A stretch of 64,000 nt of DNA from Chitinophaga caseinilytica (lineage in GTDB: Bacteria > Bacteroidota > Bacteroidia > Chitinophagales > Chitinophagaceae). A model generated the notes under the pieces. That model was not told the origin of the DNA. It was given only the letters and a program-made list of their open reading frames with translations, and did not search any database. A program made the position numbers and the translations under genes. Shown in pieces: positions 1-9,630 of this stretch; the stretch's first letter is position 1, and every line of letters starts with the position of its first letter. The DNA lies in the NCBI RefSeq assembly GCF_038396765.1, contig NZ_CP150096.1:3393001-3457000 (forward strand), given 5' to 3'.

Positions 1-1
1 G

Positions 2-1429
2 AAGAAATTACATCTGTATATCATCAGCATAATGGCATTGTCTGGTTGCGACAAATTCCTGGACATCAAGCCGAAAGATAAATTCATCCCCACCACGGTC
101 ACCGATTACGAGAACATGCTCAATTCCGGTACCATGGTGAATTACGGGGATATGTACTGGGACCTCCAGTCAGACGACGCATTCCTGCCGGAAGGGGAGC
201 CCGGCAACCTGTATTCGGCCCGGCAGGTTTTTGCCCGGCTGATTTACAAGTTCAATACTTCGCCGTACGACCAGGGGAACAACGATTACACCTGGAGCGA
301 AGGGTACAAGCGTATCTTCTATTGCAACAGCGTCATCAACAATATCATGGAGGCAACTGAAGGTTCCGAAGCGAGCCGGCGCAGCATCCGCGCCGAGGCT
401 TACCTGGGCCGCGCCATGGAGCACCTGTTGCTGGTGAACACCTATGCGCAGCATTACGACGGAGCGACCGCGGCCACCACGCCCGGTGTTCCCATCGCGC
501 TCATCGCCGACATCAGCGCCAAGTTCACCCGGAATTCCGTGCAGGAAGTGTACCAGCAGATCCTGAGCGACCTCAATGCCGCGGTGGCCGACCTTCCCCT
601 GAAAAACAGGCCTACCAAGTTCAGGGCCACCAAAGCAGGAGGGTACGCCGCACTGGCCCGCACCTACCTTTTCATGGGCGATTACGCCAACGCCAAAAAG
701 AACGCCGACCTGGCGCTGGGCCTGCAAAGCGAACTGAAAGACATGAACACCTACCAGATCATCGCGCCGGGGCCTTTCCCCAACGTGCCTGGTACCCCGG
801 TGGGCTGGACGAACATTCCCGATGCGCAACTGAACACGGAAACCATCGTGGCCAGGCACTTCCTGCGGCCGATGGGCCTCGGGCAATATGTGTGCGCTTC
901 TCCGGAACTGACGGCCCTGTTCACCAACGACGATAAACGCTGGACGCTGTACTATGCAGACGGCTGGCCGCCGGCACCGCCGTTCAACTACATGAACCGC
1001 TATGGCGTGAAGATTTTCCTCCGCGGCGATTATTACAACAATTTCCTCGGTGTTCCGGAAATGTACCTCGTGCGTGCGGAATGCCTGGCGCGCGAAGGAA
1101 AACAGGCCGATGCGCTGGCAGACATCAACAAGCTGCGCCTGCACCGCATCACGCCGGCGGCGTACAAAGCCTTTGCCCCGGCCGATTTCGGGAACGATGC
1201 GGAACGCGTGCTGCGCTTTGTGCTGGATGAAAGACGGCGGGAGCTTGCTTTCACGGGCATCCGGGTGATCGATCTGAAACGCCTGAACAAGGAGCCCCGC
1301 TTCGCCAAAACCATCAAACATACTGCGGAAGGCACGGTCTACGAACTGCTGCCCAACAGCAAGGAATACCTGCGCCAGCTGTGGCCCAACGCCACCGTGT
1401 TCAACCCGGACTGGCCGCTCAACCCGTAA
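2..1429 (+). CDS. RagB/SusD family outer-membrane lipoprotein, 5' end outside window
   Basis: This is a SusD-type surface lipoprotein, the glycan- or nutrient-binding lid of a SusC TonB-dependent channel. The frame is open from base 2. The residues before the first ATG (base 32) form a hydrophobic stretch that runs into LSGC, a lipobox, followed by DKFLDIKP, the usual SusD mature N-terminus. The real start is therefore upstream of the window and ATG 32 is internal to the signal peptide. TPR-like helical repeats and a C-terminal block with DERRRELAFTG, the conserved ERR-E-F/AFEG signature of the family, support the call. The partner SusC is expected just upstream. The substrate cannot be told from this fragment. 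Confidence 0.93.
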   Translation, partial: KKLHLYIISIMALSGCDKFLDIKPKDKFIPTTVTDYENMLNSGTMVNYGDMYWDLQSDDAFLPEGEPGNLYSARQVFARLIYKFNTSPYDQGNNDYTWSEGYKRIFYCNSVINNIMEATEGSEASRRSIRAEAYLGRAMEHLLLVNTYAQHYDGATAATTPGVPIALIADISAKFTRNSVQEVYQQILSDLNAAVADLPLKNRPTKFRATKAGGYAALARTYLFMGDYANAKKNADLALGLQSELKDMNTYQIIAPGPFPNVPGTPVGWTNIPDAQLNTETIVARHFLRPMGLGQYVCASPELTALFTNDDKRWTLYYADGWPPAPPFNYMNRYGVKIFLRGDYYNNFLGVPEMYLVRAECLAREGKQADALADINKLRLHRITPAAYKAFAPADFGNDAERVLRFVLDERRRELAFTGIRVIDLKRLNKEPRFAKTIKHTAEGTVYELLPNSKEYLRQLWPNATVFNPDWPLNP

Positions 1430-1456
1430 TCTCCAAACCAGCCACATACCTTGATC

Positions 1457-1478
1457 GGCGCCGGTGAATGCCGGCGCC
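1457..1478 (+). terminator. Strong GC hairpin after the susD-like gene
   Basis: GGCGCCGG and CCGGCGCC form an uninterrupted 8-bp stem around the loop TGAATG, 28 bases after the SusD stop and 31 bases before the ABC ATPase start. No T-run follows, so it is either a weak terminator or an RNA-stabilising 3' stem that separates the two transcripts. Confidence 0.4.
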
Positions 1479-1508
1479 ATCATCCTCCCTTTGCGTAAAA
1501 TAACGAAC

Positions 1509-2453
1509 ATGCAAGATAACATCGTTAAGATCGAAGGGCTGTCTCACCGCTACAGCAAAGACTGGGCGGTGCAGGATATCAGCTTCGACATCAACCGGAA
1601 CGGCATCGTGGGGCTGCTCGGCTCCAACGGCGCCGGAAAATCCACCACCATGAACATCCTCTGCGGCGTGCTCAGTCAAACCCGCGGCCGCGTGCTCATC
1701 GATGGCATCGATATGCGGGAACATCCGGAAGACGCTAAAAAGCGGATCGGGTTCCTGCCGCAGAACGCGCCGCTGTACCTGGAACAGACCGTAGACGAAT
1801 ACCTGACCTATTGCGCCCATCTCCGCCTCATCGAAAAGCGGAAGATCAAGGCGGCGGTGGATGTAGTGAAGGAACGCTGCGGCGTGGCGCACTTCAGCAA
1901 CCGGCTCATCGGCAACCTTTCCGGCGGCTACCGCCAAAGGGTCGGCATCGCCCAGGCCATCATCCACCGGCCGCTGCTGGTGGTGCTCGACGAGCCTACC
2001 AACGGCCTCGATCCCAACCAGATCCTCGAAGTAAGGCAGCTCATCAAGGAAATCGCGGCAGACAGGTCGGTGATCTTCTCCTCCCACATCCTCTCCGAAA
2101 TCCAGGCCACCTGTCAGGACATCATCATGATCGAAGGCGGGAAGATCGTGTTCAAAGACACGATGGATACGTTCAACAACTACATCGAGCCAGACAGCCT
2201 GGTAGCTACGATGGAAAACCCGCCATCCGCCGAAGAACTGCGGTCGATAGCGGGCATTAAGGAAGTGCAGTTCCTGTCTGACAAAACCGTCAGGCTGCGG
2301 TTTGAGCCGGCGGCAGACATTGCGGAGCATATCGTGGAAACGAGCGTGCTGCGGAAGTGGCGCCTCCGGGAGATCACGCTGGAGAAAAGCTCGCTCGACG
2401 CCATTTTCGCCCAGTTATCCAACAAAACATTTAAATCCGCCGTACCATCATGA
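1509..2453 (+). CDS. ABC transporter ATP-binding protein, GldA-like
   Basis: This is the cytosolic nucleotide-binding subunit of an ABC-2 type transporter, 314 aa from ATG 1509. Walker A (GSNGAGKST, about residues 38-46), the LSGG signature (136-139) and Walker B with catalytic Glu (LLVVLDEP, 155-162) are intact. A frame extension to 1464 exists, but those 15 extra residues lack family similarity and 1509 gives the normal N-terminus. The stop overlaps the start of the next gene by four bases (ATGA), so the two are translationally coupled. Among Bacteroidota the closest described relatives are GldA-type ATPases, but the gene alone does not prove a gliding role. No other gld gene is in the window. 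Confidence 0.92.
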   Translation: MQDNIVKIEGLSHRYSKDWAVQDISFDINRNGIVGLLGSNGAGKSTTMNILCGVLSQTRGRVLIDGIDMREHPEDAKKRIGFLPQNAPLYLEQTVDEYLTYCAHLRLIEKRKIKAAVDVVKERCGVAHFSNRLIGNLSGGYRQRVGIAQAIIHRPLLVVLDEPTNGLDPNQILEVRQLIKEIAADRSVIFSSHILSEIQATCQDIIMIEGGKIVFKDTMDTFNNYIEPDSLVATMENPPSAEELRSIAGIKEVQFLSDKTVRLRFEPAADIAEHIVETSVLRKWRLREITLEKSSLDAIFAQLSNKTFKSAVPS

Positions 2454-4660
2454 AAGTCATAACCAGAATAGCCCGCCAGGAGCTGAGCCTCCTGTTCCAT
2501 TCGCCGGTGGCCTGGCTCATCCTCATCGTTTTTCCCATCCAGATCGGGGTCAATTTCATTTACTACCTGCAGATGATCGGAAGGGCGCAGCGGATGGGCA
2601 ACCATTTCAACGACGTCACCTCCATGGTATTCGCCGGCCTGCAGGAAGGGTTTTATCCCGGTGTGAAAGGCACGCTCTACTTCTACATCCCCCTGCTCAC
2701 GATGGGGCTTATCAGCCGGGAAATGCACAGCGGTTCTATCAAACTGCTGCTGTCGTCGCCCATTAAAGTAAAAGACATCGTACTCGGGAAATATATGGCG
2801 ATGATGGGATACGGCGCCCTGTTGCTGCTCATCATCTGCGCCTACGCCGTTGCCGGTTCGTTTTTCATCACGAACATCGACTGGTCTTTGCTCGCGTCCG
2901 GCGCCATCGGCCTGTACCTGCTCATCTGCGCCTATTCCGCCATCGGTCTTTTCATGTCGTCCCTCACCACTTACCAGGTGGTGGCGGCCATCAGTACCCT
3001 GGCGGTGCTGGCGGGGCTCAACTTCGTAGGCGGCCTCTTCCAGGGCAACGATACCGTTAGGCATATCACGTATTTCATGTCGATCGCCGGAAGAACGGAA
3101 AAGTTCATTTTCGGGTTGATCAGCACGCAGGACATCGTGTATTTCTGCATCGTCATCGGGTTCTTCCTGGCCATTACGGGCATGCGGCTGCAAGACCAGC
3201 GGGAGGCAAGGCCCGCCATGGCACGCGCCGCGAGGTACCTCGGGCTGGTGTGCATCTGCTTCGTAACCGGCTATCTCAGCTCCCTGCCGGCTTTGACGGG
3301 GTATCTGGACATGACGGCCACCAAGAACCATACCCTCGGGCCGCAAAGCCGCGAACTGATCGCGAAGATGGAACATCCGCTGAAGATCACCACCTACGTC
3401 AACATCCTCGATCAGAATTATTACCTCGGCGCCCCGGAAAAGAAGAGCGAAGACGAACGCATCCTCACGCCTTACCGCCGGTTCATGCCCGACATGCAAA
3501 TGGAGTACGTGTATTATTACGATTTCTCCAACAACGAAGGGCTGTATAAAAATTATCCCGGTGAAAGCGACGCCGCCATCGCCAAAAAAGTAGCCGATAT
3601 CCAGGACCTGGATTATAAAAAAGTGATGAAGCCGGAAGATGTGAAGAAGGTGGTGGATTTGAATTCTGAAGAAAACCGCCTCGTACGGTCGTTGCAATAC
3701 GGCGACAGGCAAACCTTCCTCCGTTTCTACAACGATCTCCGCATCTATCCCGGCGAGCAGGAGTTCACCGCCGCGCTGAAGCGCCTGGTGACGCCGGAAG
3801 AGATCCCCGTGGTCACGTTCCTCCGCGGCAGTGGCGAGCGCAGTATCACCAAAGCCGGCGACGGGGCGTTCCGCACCTTCGTGAACGAGCTCACGTTCCG
3901 CGGCGCGCTCGTGAACCAGGGCTTTAACGTGGATACGGTAGACCTTACGAAGCAAGACATCGCCGCCACGACATCCGTGCTGGTGGTCGCAGATCCCAAA
4001 AGCGCATTCGAACCTGTTGTGCAGCAGAAGCTGGACGCGTACCTGGCCAGCGGCCGGAACCTCCTCGTGATCGCGGAGCCCGGCTCCCAGGAAGTGTTGC
4101 AACCCCTGTTGCAGCAGCTCGACGTGCACCCCGGCGATTCCGCCGTACTGGAAGAAAGCCGTGATTACGCCCCCGATTTCGTGCTGGCGCGGTTTGCAGA
4201 CAGCGCAGGCGCTGTAGCGCCGCAGCTGGGCGGGTTCCAGGCGAGCGGCGGCATCGTATCGATGGCGGGCACCTTGCCGCTGCGGTTCGGTTCCGCAACG
4301 GGCTTCCGCACTATTCCGCTGCTGAAAGCGAAAAACAACGAAGCGCTGGCCGTGGCCGCCGAAAGAATGGTGAACGGGAAAGCACAGCGCATCATCGTTA
4401 CGGGCGACGCGGATTTCATGAGCTCCGGCGAACTGGGGCGCCGCAAGCCCCTGGTTTGGAACCAGCCGCTCGTAACGGAAATGTTCCGCTGGTTCACTTA
4501 TGGCGATTTCCCCGTCAACACGGGCGCCATCCGTTCGACAGACGCGATCGATACCACAGATAAAGGTATCATCACCATGAGAATAATTTTCATTGGCCTC
4601 ATCCCCGGATCGCTCCTCGTATTCGCGGCGTTTTTGCTGCTGTACAGGAAGCGGAGGTAG
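2450..4660 (+). CDS. ABC-2 permease fused to a GldG-like auxiliary domain
   Basis: This 736-aa membrane protein partners the preceding ATPase. Residues 1 to about 240 are an ABC-2 permease with six hydrophobic segments, like GldF. A further membrane segment lies near 264-280. Residues of about 290-690 form a large extracytoplasmic region of the GldG/ABC_transp_aux type, with a Rossmann-like part (FLRGSGERSITK, later VLVVADPKSAFEP). The C-terminus has one last transmembrane helix ending in a basic tail (YRKRR). In flavobacterial gliding operons these functions are split over gldF and gldG; here they are one polypeptide. Possible roles are export linked to gliding or the envelope; the substrate is unknown. 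Confidence 0.85.
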   Translation: MKVITRIARQELSLLFHSPVAWLILIVFPIQIGVNFIYYLQMIGRAQRMGNHFNDVTSMVFAGLQEGFYPGVKGTLYFYIPLLTMGLISREMHSGSIKLLLSSPIKVKDIVLGKYMAMMGYGALLLLIICAYAVAGSFFITNIDWSLLASGAIGLYLLICAYSAIGLFMSSLTTYQVVAAISTLAVLAGLNFVGGLFQGNDTVRHITYFMSIAGRTEKFIFGLISTQDIVYFCIVIGFFLAITGMRLQDQREARPAMARAARYLGLVCICFVTGYLSSLPALTGYLDMTATKNHTLGPQSRELIAKMEHPLKITTYVNILDQNYYLGAPEKKSEDERILTPYRRFMPDMQMEYVYYYDFSNNEGLYKNYPGESDAAIAKKVADIQDLDYKKVMKPEDVKKVVDLNSEENRLVRSLQYGDRQTFLRFYNDLRIYPGEQEFTAALKRLVTPEEIPVVTFLRGSGERSITKAGDGAFRTFVNELTFRGALVNQGFNVDTVDLTKQDIAATTSVLVVADPKSAFEPVVQQKLDAYLASGRNLLVIAEPGSQEVLQPLLQQLDVHPGDSAVLEESRDYAPDFVLARFADSAGAVAPQLGGFQASGGIVSMAGTLPLRFGSATGFRTIPLLKAKNNEALAVAAERMVNGKAQRIIVTGDADFMSSGELGRRKPLVWNQPLVTEMFRWFTYGDFPVNTGAIRSTDAIDTTDKGIITMRIIFIGLIPGSLLVFAAFLLLYRKRR

Positions 4661-4729
4661 TATTGCAGTGGATATAAAAACACGCAGCTGCAGGCCACCT
4701 CGCTTGCAGCTGCTAATCGAAAAGGAAGC

Positions 4730-4760
4730 AAAGCCCGCTCAGTTTGAGCGGGCTTTTTGT
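4730..4760 (+). terminator. Bidirectional rho-independent terminator
   Basis: AAAGCCCGCTCA (4730-4741) and TGAGCGGGCTTT (4745-4756) make a perfect 12-bp stem with a 3-base loop, with T-runs on both strands. It sits between the convergent GldFG-like gene and the FtsX-family permease gene and can serve both. Confidence 0.9.
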
Positions 4761-4788
4761 ATGGGGCTGTTGTGTTAAAAAGAAATGA

Positions 4789-7167
4789 TTATTCGTCTTT
4801 CAGGCAATGCAAAGGATTGGCCCTGGCCGCTTTCGCCGTCTGAACACCGATCGTGAACCATGCCGCCAGCAGCGCAATAATGGCCGCAGCCATGAAGTAC
4901 AGCGGTGTGAGCGCAATGCGGTAGGCGAACCCGTTGAGCCAGTTTTTCATGAGGAGATAGCTGATGGGGATAGACACTGCGATGGAAAGGAGGACCACTT
5001 TCGTGAAACCGGCCGACAACACATAGAAAATATTCCCGTTGCTGGCGCCCAGCACTTTGCGGATACCGATTTCCTTCACCCGGCGCTCCACGCTGAACGC
5101 CGCCAGCCCCAGAAGCCCCAGGCAGGAAATGACGATCGCCAGCACGGTAAAGTACCTCGACAGCGTAGCCACCAGTTTTTCCAGGGTGTACTGCTGTTGG
5201 TAAGCCGTATCCATATAGTTGAAATTAAGCGTGTAGCCGGGATTGAAACGACCGTAAAATTCGCTCATCCGGCTGATGGTAGCGGGCTGGTCGTGTTTCT
5301 TCATCCGCACCATCACCAGCGCCGTAGCCTGCGGCTGTAGTGAGAACAGGAATGGCTGGACTTGTTCGTGCATCGAGTTGTAATGGAAGTCTTTGGTGAC
5401 GCCGATGATCGTTCTCGGGTTATTGTCGAGGTAGATCGTTTTGCCGACGGGGTCTGTAATGCCCATCATTTTGATGGCCGCCTGGTTGAGGATCACGCCG
5501 GTGGAATCCGTTCCGAAGTTTTTGCTGAACGTTCTGCCCTGGGCCATCTCGATGCCGAGGGTTTCCAGCGCATCGTAATTTACCGGCATTTTGTGGAAAC
5601 GGATTCGGTCGTCGGCGTTCTTGCCGTCCCACTGCACGCCCGGCCCCGGCAGGAAGGCGGGCATGATGATATTCTGCTGCACGGTGCTGGCGTTCACCAC
5701 GCCGGGAATGGTTTTCAGCTCGCTGAGGAACGCGTCTGTCCGCTCGGCCACTCTTCCTTCCATCTCGAAATAAATGACATTGTCCTTATCGAAACCGGGC
5801 TGTTTGTTTTGCACGAATTGCAATTGCTGATACAGTACCATTGCCCCGACGATGAAAATGATGGAGACGGTGAACTGGAACGCGACCAATCCTTTCCTTA
5901 CCCACGATTCTCCCTGTCCGCCGCCGGATTTGGCGCGCAGGATCGATGCCACGCCGAACCGCGACAGATAAAATGCCGGGTAACTGCCCGCCACGATCCC
6001 CACAGCCATGGTGATCCCCAGTACCGCCAGTACCAGTTGCCAGCTGAAGTGAATGGCCACGGCCCTGCCGGCGATGCGGTCGAACTGCGGGAGGAACAGC
6101 GCCACGAGCAATAATGCGATAAAAAGCGCGGCGAAGCTCATTACCAGCGATTCGCCGATGAACTGGAAGATGAGTTTATGCCGGCCGGCGCCCATGGCCT
6201 TTTTGATGCCGATCTCCTTCATCCGCCGCGAAGCTTTTGCGGTGGAAAGGTTCATGAAATTGATGCAGGCGATCAGGAGGATGAATGCCGCGATAATGGA
6301 AAACAGCCGTACATATTCGATCCTCCCGCCCGACTGTACCCCGTTTTCGTAATTCCCGTACAGGTAGCCGTCTGCATACTTGCTGAGGAACAACCGGGAG
6401 GGGAAAGGGGTGTTTTTATCCTTTTGCGCGATGAAATTCTCGATTTTTTGCTGGAACTGCGGGAGGTCGGTGCCCGGCTTCAGGACAACGAACGTCTGGA
6501 ACGGCCCCGAGCGGAAATCTGCCGTTGCCGGAACGAAATCCTTCCAGGCGTCCAGCGGGAGCACGAAGTCGAATTGCTGGGTCGAAGATTCCGGCTGATC
6601 GGCGTACACGCCCGATACGGTGCAGGTTTTCATGAAACTCAGCCATTTCCATTCCAGCGTTTTCCCGACGGCGTTATCGGCCGACCGGAAGAGCTGCTCC
6701 GCCAGGCGCTTCGACAGCACTACCGAATTCTTGTCTGCCAGCACACTGGCCGCGTTCCCCCGGATGAGCGGGAAGCTGAACATCCGGAAGTAATCCTTCC
6801 CCACGAAATTGCCGCTCGCGCCCATCACCTCGTTCGTCCAGCCGATATTGAATTTTTTGAACCATTCCGGCGGTGTCATGCTCACGGCGTATTCGACTTC
6901 AGGCATGTCGGATTGCAGGGCATCGCCCAATCCGCCGCCCGTTCCGGTAACGGTGTTGATGCGGCCGTCCTGTTCGCGGTTGACCATCACCTGGTATAGC
7001 CGGTTGCCGTTTTCGTGGAAGCCGTCTACCCGCAACTCCCCGGAAATCCAGAGGTAGATCAGCAGTGCCACGGCCAGCCCGGTGGAAAGCCCTACCAGGT
7101 TGATGATGAACGTGGTTTTGAAGCGCCTGAAATTGCGGAGGGTGATCTGGAGATAGTGCCTGAACAT
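4789..7167 (-). CDS. FtsX/MacB-type ABC transporter permease
   Basis: This 792-aa inner-membrane protein has two MacB_PCD/FtsX units. Transmembrane helix 1 is near residues 21-43, followed by an extracytoplasmic domain and the first FtsX block of three helices around 285-400. A second unit starts with a helix near 427-447 and ends with an FtsX block at about 675-790. The EIGIKKAMGAG and EIGIRKVLGAS coupling motifs are present in the two halves. Such duplicated permeases are very abundant in Chitinophagaceae and often lack a neighbouring ATPase, as here. Related MacB-like proteins act as mechanotransmission pumps rather than classical importers. The cargo is unknown. Confidence 0.92.
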   Translation of the reverse strand: MFRHYLQITLRNFRRFKTTFIINLVGLSTGLAVALLIYLWISGELRVDGFHENGNRLYQVMVNREQDGRINTVTGTGGGLGDALQSDMPEVEYAVSMTPPEWFKKFNIGWTNEVMGASGNFVGKDYFRMFSFPLIRGNAASVLADKNSVVLSKRLAEQLFRSADNAVGKTLEWKWLSFMKTCTVSGVYADQPESSTQQFDFVLPLDAWKDFVPATADFRSGPFQTFVVLKPGTDLPQFQQKIENFIAQKDKNTPFPSRLFLSKYADGYLYGNYENGVQSGGRIEYVRLFSIIAAFILLIACINFMNLSTAKASRRMKEIGIKKAMGAGRHKLIFQFIGESLVMSFAALFIALLLVALFLPQFDRIAGRAVAIHFSWQLVLAVLGITMAVGIVAGSYPAFYLSRFGVASILRAKSGGGQGESWVRKGLVAFQFTVSIIFIVGAMVLYQQLQFVQNKQPGFDKDNVIYFEMEGRVAERTDAFLSELKTIPGVVNASTVQQNIIMPAFLPGPGVQWDGKNADDRIRFHKMPVNYDALETLGIEMAQGRTFSKNFGTDSTGVILNQAAIKMMGITDPVGKTIYLDNNPRTIIGVTKDFHYNSMHEQVQPFLFSLQPQATALVMVRMKKHDQPATISRMSEFYGRFNPGYTLNFNYMDTAYQQQYTLEKLVATLSRYFTVLAIVISCLGLLGLAAFSVERRVKEIGIRKVLGASNGNIFYVLSAGFTKVVLLSIAVSIPISYLLMKNWLNGFAYRIALTPLYFMAAAIIALLAAWFTIGVQTAKAARANPLHCLKDE

Positions 7168-7269
7168 GGAATTAGGTTTATGGATATATGAACGATGGAA
7201 TTTTCCGGTTAAGGGAAGATGCAGGCCGGATGGTTTTCCATAAATATTTTTTTCCGCAGGGCTTTTCCG

Positions 7270-8409
7270 TTATTTGCTGCCGGGTGATTTTTGCGGCGAT
7301 GTGGTAGGCCCTTCCACTACCAGGTTCCCGTTTTTCAGGATGCGCATCCGGTCGATGAAGACAACGCGTTTATCGCCAGTGGCCGAGGTGCGGGCATGGT
7401 ACACGCAGAGCATTTCCTTACCGTCCGGCGAATAAGTAATGCTGTTGTGACCCGTTCCGGTAACGATGCCGCCTTTCTCCACGTTCTTTTGCAGCACGGG
7501 GTTGTTGGCCGCTTTGATGAACGGGCCCAGGGGGCTTTTCGCCGTCGCGTACCCGACGGCGTAGTTCTTGCCGCCGAAATAATTCGCGGAATACATCATA
7601 TAGTAAGTATTGCCTTTTTTGAAAGTTACGGAGCCTTCGGTCCACCGGCGGTTCACTTCCTTCGACGTCACCGATCTGCTTTCCCATTCCGCCTGCTTAT
7701 CGTCCATCTTTACGGGCGGGCGCAACAGCAGTACGGGTTCGCCGATCACGCCGCTGAAATCCGGTTTCAGTTCCACGCCATACACCCAGCTTTCCTCGAT
7801 TTCCTGGTACCATCCCTGTTTGCGGGCCCAGTCGGCCACTTCGCTGTCTACCGCGTGTTTGTAGCAGCAGCGGGAATAATACAGGTAGATTTTCCCGTTA
7901 TCGTCGAAGAAGACATTGGCGTCGATGATGGGGTATCCGGGATCAAAAACGGGCCTTTGCATGACGTCGGTGAACGGACCGGTGGGTGAATCGGCTACGG
8001 CCACGCCTATGCGGAAATGTTCGAGCTCCTTGCCGGGGTTCTCTTTCCACTGGGCGCTGTAGAACATCCAGTATTTCCCTTTATAGGCGTAGACTTCGGG
8101 CGCCCAGTAAGCCCCGCCCCATGCGGCGGTGGAATCGCTCCAGCCGTTGGGGTTGCTGGCATGGAAAACCTGTCCCTCGTTTTCCCAATGCACCAGGTCG
8201 GCCGACGACCAGGCCGCGAACCCGTTCCTGGCGCCGCCGGTGCCGTACATGTAGTATTTGCCGCCCGGTACTTGTAACACGTACGGGTCGCCGAACTCAA
8301 CGGGCAATGGGTTCTGAAAGGTGCGCGCAGATTGGGCGAGGAGCGGAGAGCCGGCGGTAATGAGCGCCAGGATGAGGTTTCCGGTAAGAAAGATGCTTTT
8401 CATGGTCAT
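7270..8409 (-). CDS. Glycoside hydrolase family 43 protein, secreted
   Basis: This is a five-bladed beta-propeller glycosidase of GH43 type, 379 aa from ATG 8409 (an ATG two codons later, 8403, is equally possible). A signal peptide ends near LLAQS. The three GH43 catalytic acids can be placed: the general base Asp41 in EFGDPYV, the pKa-modulating Asp163 in YPIIDANVF, and the general acid Glu258 in RRWTEGSV. WAPEVYAY and MMYSANYF are further blade motifs. Activity is probably on arabinose- or xylose-containing polysaccharides, but GH43 specificity cannot be read from motifs alone. It stands alone, not in a SusCD operon. A TAnnTTTG promoter word lies 30 bases upstream. Confidence 0.9.
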   Translation of the reverse strand: MTMKSIFLTGNLILALITAGSPLLAQSARTFQNPLPVEFGDPYVLQVPGGKYYMYGTGGARNGFAAWSSADLVHWENEGQVFHASNPNGWSDSTAAWGGAYWAPEVYAYKGKYWMFYSAQWKENPGKELEHFRIGVAVADSPTGPFTDVMQRPVFDPGYPIIDANVFFDDNGKIYLYYSRCCYKHAVDSEVADWARKQGWYQEIEESWVYGVELKPDFSGVIGEPVLLLRPPVKMDDKQAEWESRSVTSKEVNRRWTEGSVTFKKGNTYYMMYSANYFGGKNYAVGYATAKSPLGPFIKAANNPVLQKNVEKGGIVTGTGHNSITYSPDGKEMLCVYHARTSATGDKRVVFIDRMRILKNGNLVVEGPTTSPQKSPGSK

Positions 8410-8438
8410 TATGCTTGATAAATAGCGTGGAATCCATA

Positions 8439-8446
8439 CAAATATA
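8439..8446 (-). promoter_or_regulatory. Bacteroidota-type -7 element for the GH43 gene
   Basis: On the minus strand the word is TATATTTG, a full match to TAnnTTTG, placed to give a leader of roughly 20-25 bases before ATG 8409. No clear TTTG -33 element is visible. Confidence 0.45.
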
Positions 8447-8554
8447 ACCGCCAGTCCCTGCATTTTATACCCCCGGTCCGCTGAACAAACCCCATGAACT
8501 TTTAAACAAAGCAAATTCGGCCCGCAGAACAAAGTGCCCCGGCGGCGGGCGTCC

Positions 8555-8562
8555 TACTTTTG
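8555..8562 (+). promoter_or_regulatory. Bacteroidota-type -7 element for the SDR gene
   Basis: TACTTTTG matches TAnnTTTG exactly, 26 bases before ATG 8589. Together with the minus-strand element at 8439 it makes this a divergent promoter region. The -33 element is not obvious. Confidence 0.45.
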
Positions 8563-8588
8563 TTTCAACAAACAAAAACGAAACGAGC

Positions 8589-9593
8589 ATGAAACAGTAC
8601 AACAACCAGGGCGCCCTGCAGCACCCGCTCCGCTCGGGCTTCAACGCCCAATCTACTACGGCAGACGTGATCGCCGGTGTTGACCTTTCCGGGAAAATTG
8701 CGATCGTAACAGGCGGGAATGCCGGTATCGGCGTAGAAACCACCAGAACATTGGCGGCCGCCGGCGCTACGGTGATCGTTCCGGCGCGCGATGTGCAAAA
8801 AGCCCGTAAAAACCTCGAAGGCATCCCGCAGGTGGAAATCGAGGCCATGGATATGATGGACCCCGCGTCTATTGATGCTTTCGCTGAAAAGTTCCTGGCT
8901 TCGGAAAGGCCGTTGCACCTGCTGATCAACAACGCGGGTATCATGTGGGTGCCGCTGCGCAGGGATGCGCGCGGGATCGAATCTCAGCTGGCCACCAATT
9001 ACATCGGGCAGTTCCACCTCACGGCGAGGCTCTGGCCAGCGCTGAAGGTGGCGAACGGGGCGAGGGTGGTAAATGTATCGTCGCTGGGTCATCAGATGGG
9101 TGGCGTCGATTTCGACGATCCGAATTTCCTGCACCGGCCGTATGAAACCCTCCAGGCCTACGGGCAATCGAAAACCGCCAGCAATCTGTTCGCCCTGGAG
9201 CTCGACAACCGGGCCGCCCGCTTCCAGGTACGGGCGTATTCCGTGCATCCGGGCTCGATCGGCGGCACGGAACTGGGCCGGGAAGCGCCGCTGGAACTTT
9301 TCCAGCAGATGGGCTTCGTGGATGAACAGGGGAATATGCGCCCGGAAGTGCTGGCGTCCCTCAAAACCGTCCCGCAGGGCGCGGCTACCACCGTGTGGGC
9401 CGCTACGAGCCCGCTGCTCAGCGAAATCGGCGGGGTTTATTGCGAAGACGGTGATGTGGCGGAACTCCTGGGCCCCGACAGCGCCAGACTCCACCAAAGC
9501 GGCGTATCGCCCGCCTCGCTGGATGCGCACAGCGCCCAACGCCTCTGGTCGCTCACCGAAACCATGACCGGCATCGAATTCGACATCCGCTGA
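8589..9593 (+). CDS. Short-chain dehydrogenase/reductase
   Basis: This is a 334-aa cytosolic NAD(P)-dependent oxidoreductase of the SDR superfamily. The cofactor motif TGGNAGIG is at residues 41-48 and NNAG at 114-117. The catalytic residues are a Ser at about 165 and Tyr191 with Lys195 in YGQSK. The extended N-terminus and the block SSLGHQMGGVDFDD resemble the retinol-dehydrogenase/WW-domain-oxidoreductase-like branch. The substrate is unknown. A TAnnTTTG promoter lies just upstream, and a DUF2652 gene follows after 37 bases, so the two are probably cotranscribed. Confidence 0.93.
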   Translation: MKQYNNQGALQHPLRSGFNAQSTTADVIAGVDLSGKIAIVTGGNAGIGVETTRTLAAAGATVIVPARDVQKARKNLEGIPQVEIEAMDMMDPASIDAFAEKFLASERPLHLLINNAGIMWVPLRRDARGIESQLATNYIGQFHLTARLWPALKVANGARVVNVSSLGHQMGGVDFDDPNFLHRPYETLQAYGQSKTASNLFALELDNRAARFQVRAYSVHPGSIGGTELGREAPLELFQQMGFVDEQGNMRPEVLASLKTVPQGAATTVWAATSPLLSEIGGVYCEDGDVAELLGPDSARLHQSGVSPASLDAHSAQRLWSLTETMTGIEFDIR

Positions 9594-9630
9594 CCCAACC
9601 CGTTCTTCATCCCCTGAAAAATACATTCCC

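Noticed and set aside
2180..4129. Long minus-strand open frame (649 codons) opposite the GldFG-like permease
   Set aside because: It is antisense to a well-supported gene, rich in His, Arg, Gln and Glu as expected for the complement of GC-biased codons, and shows no domain or signal.
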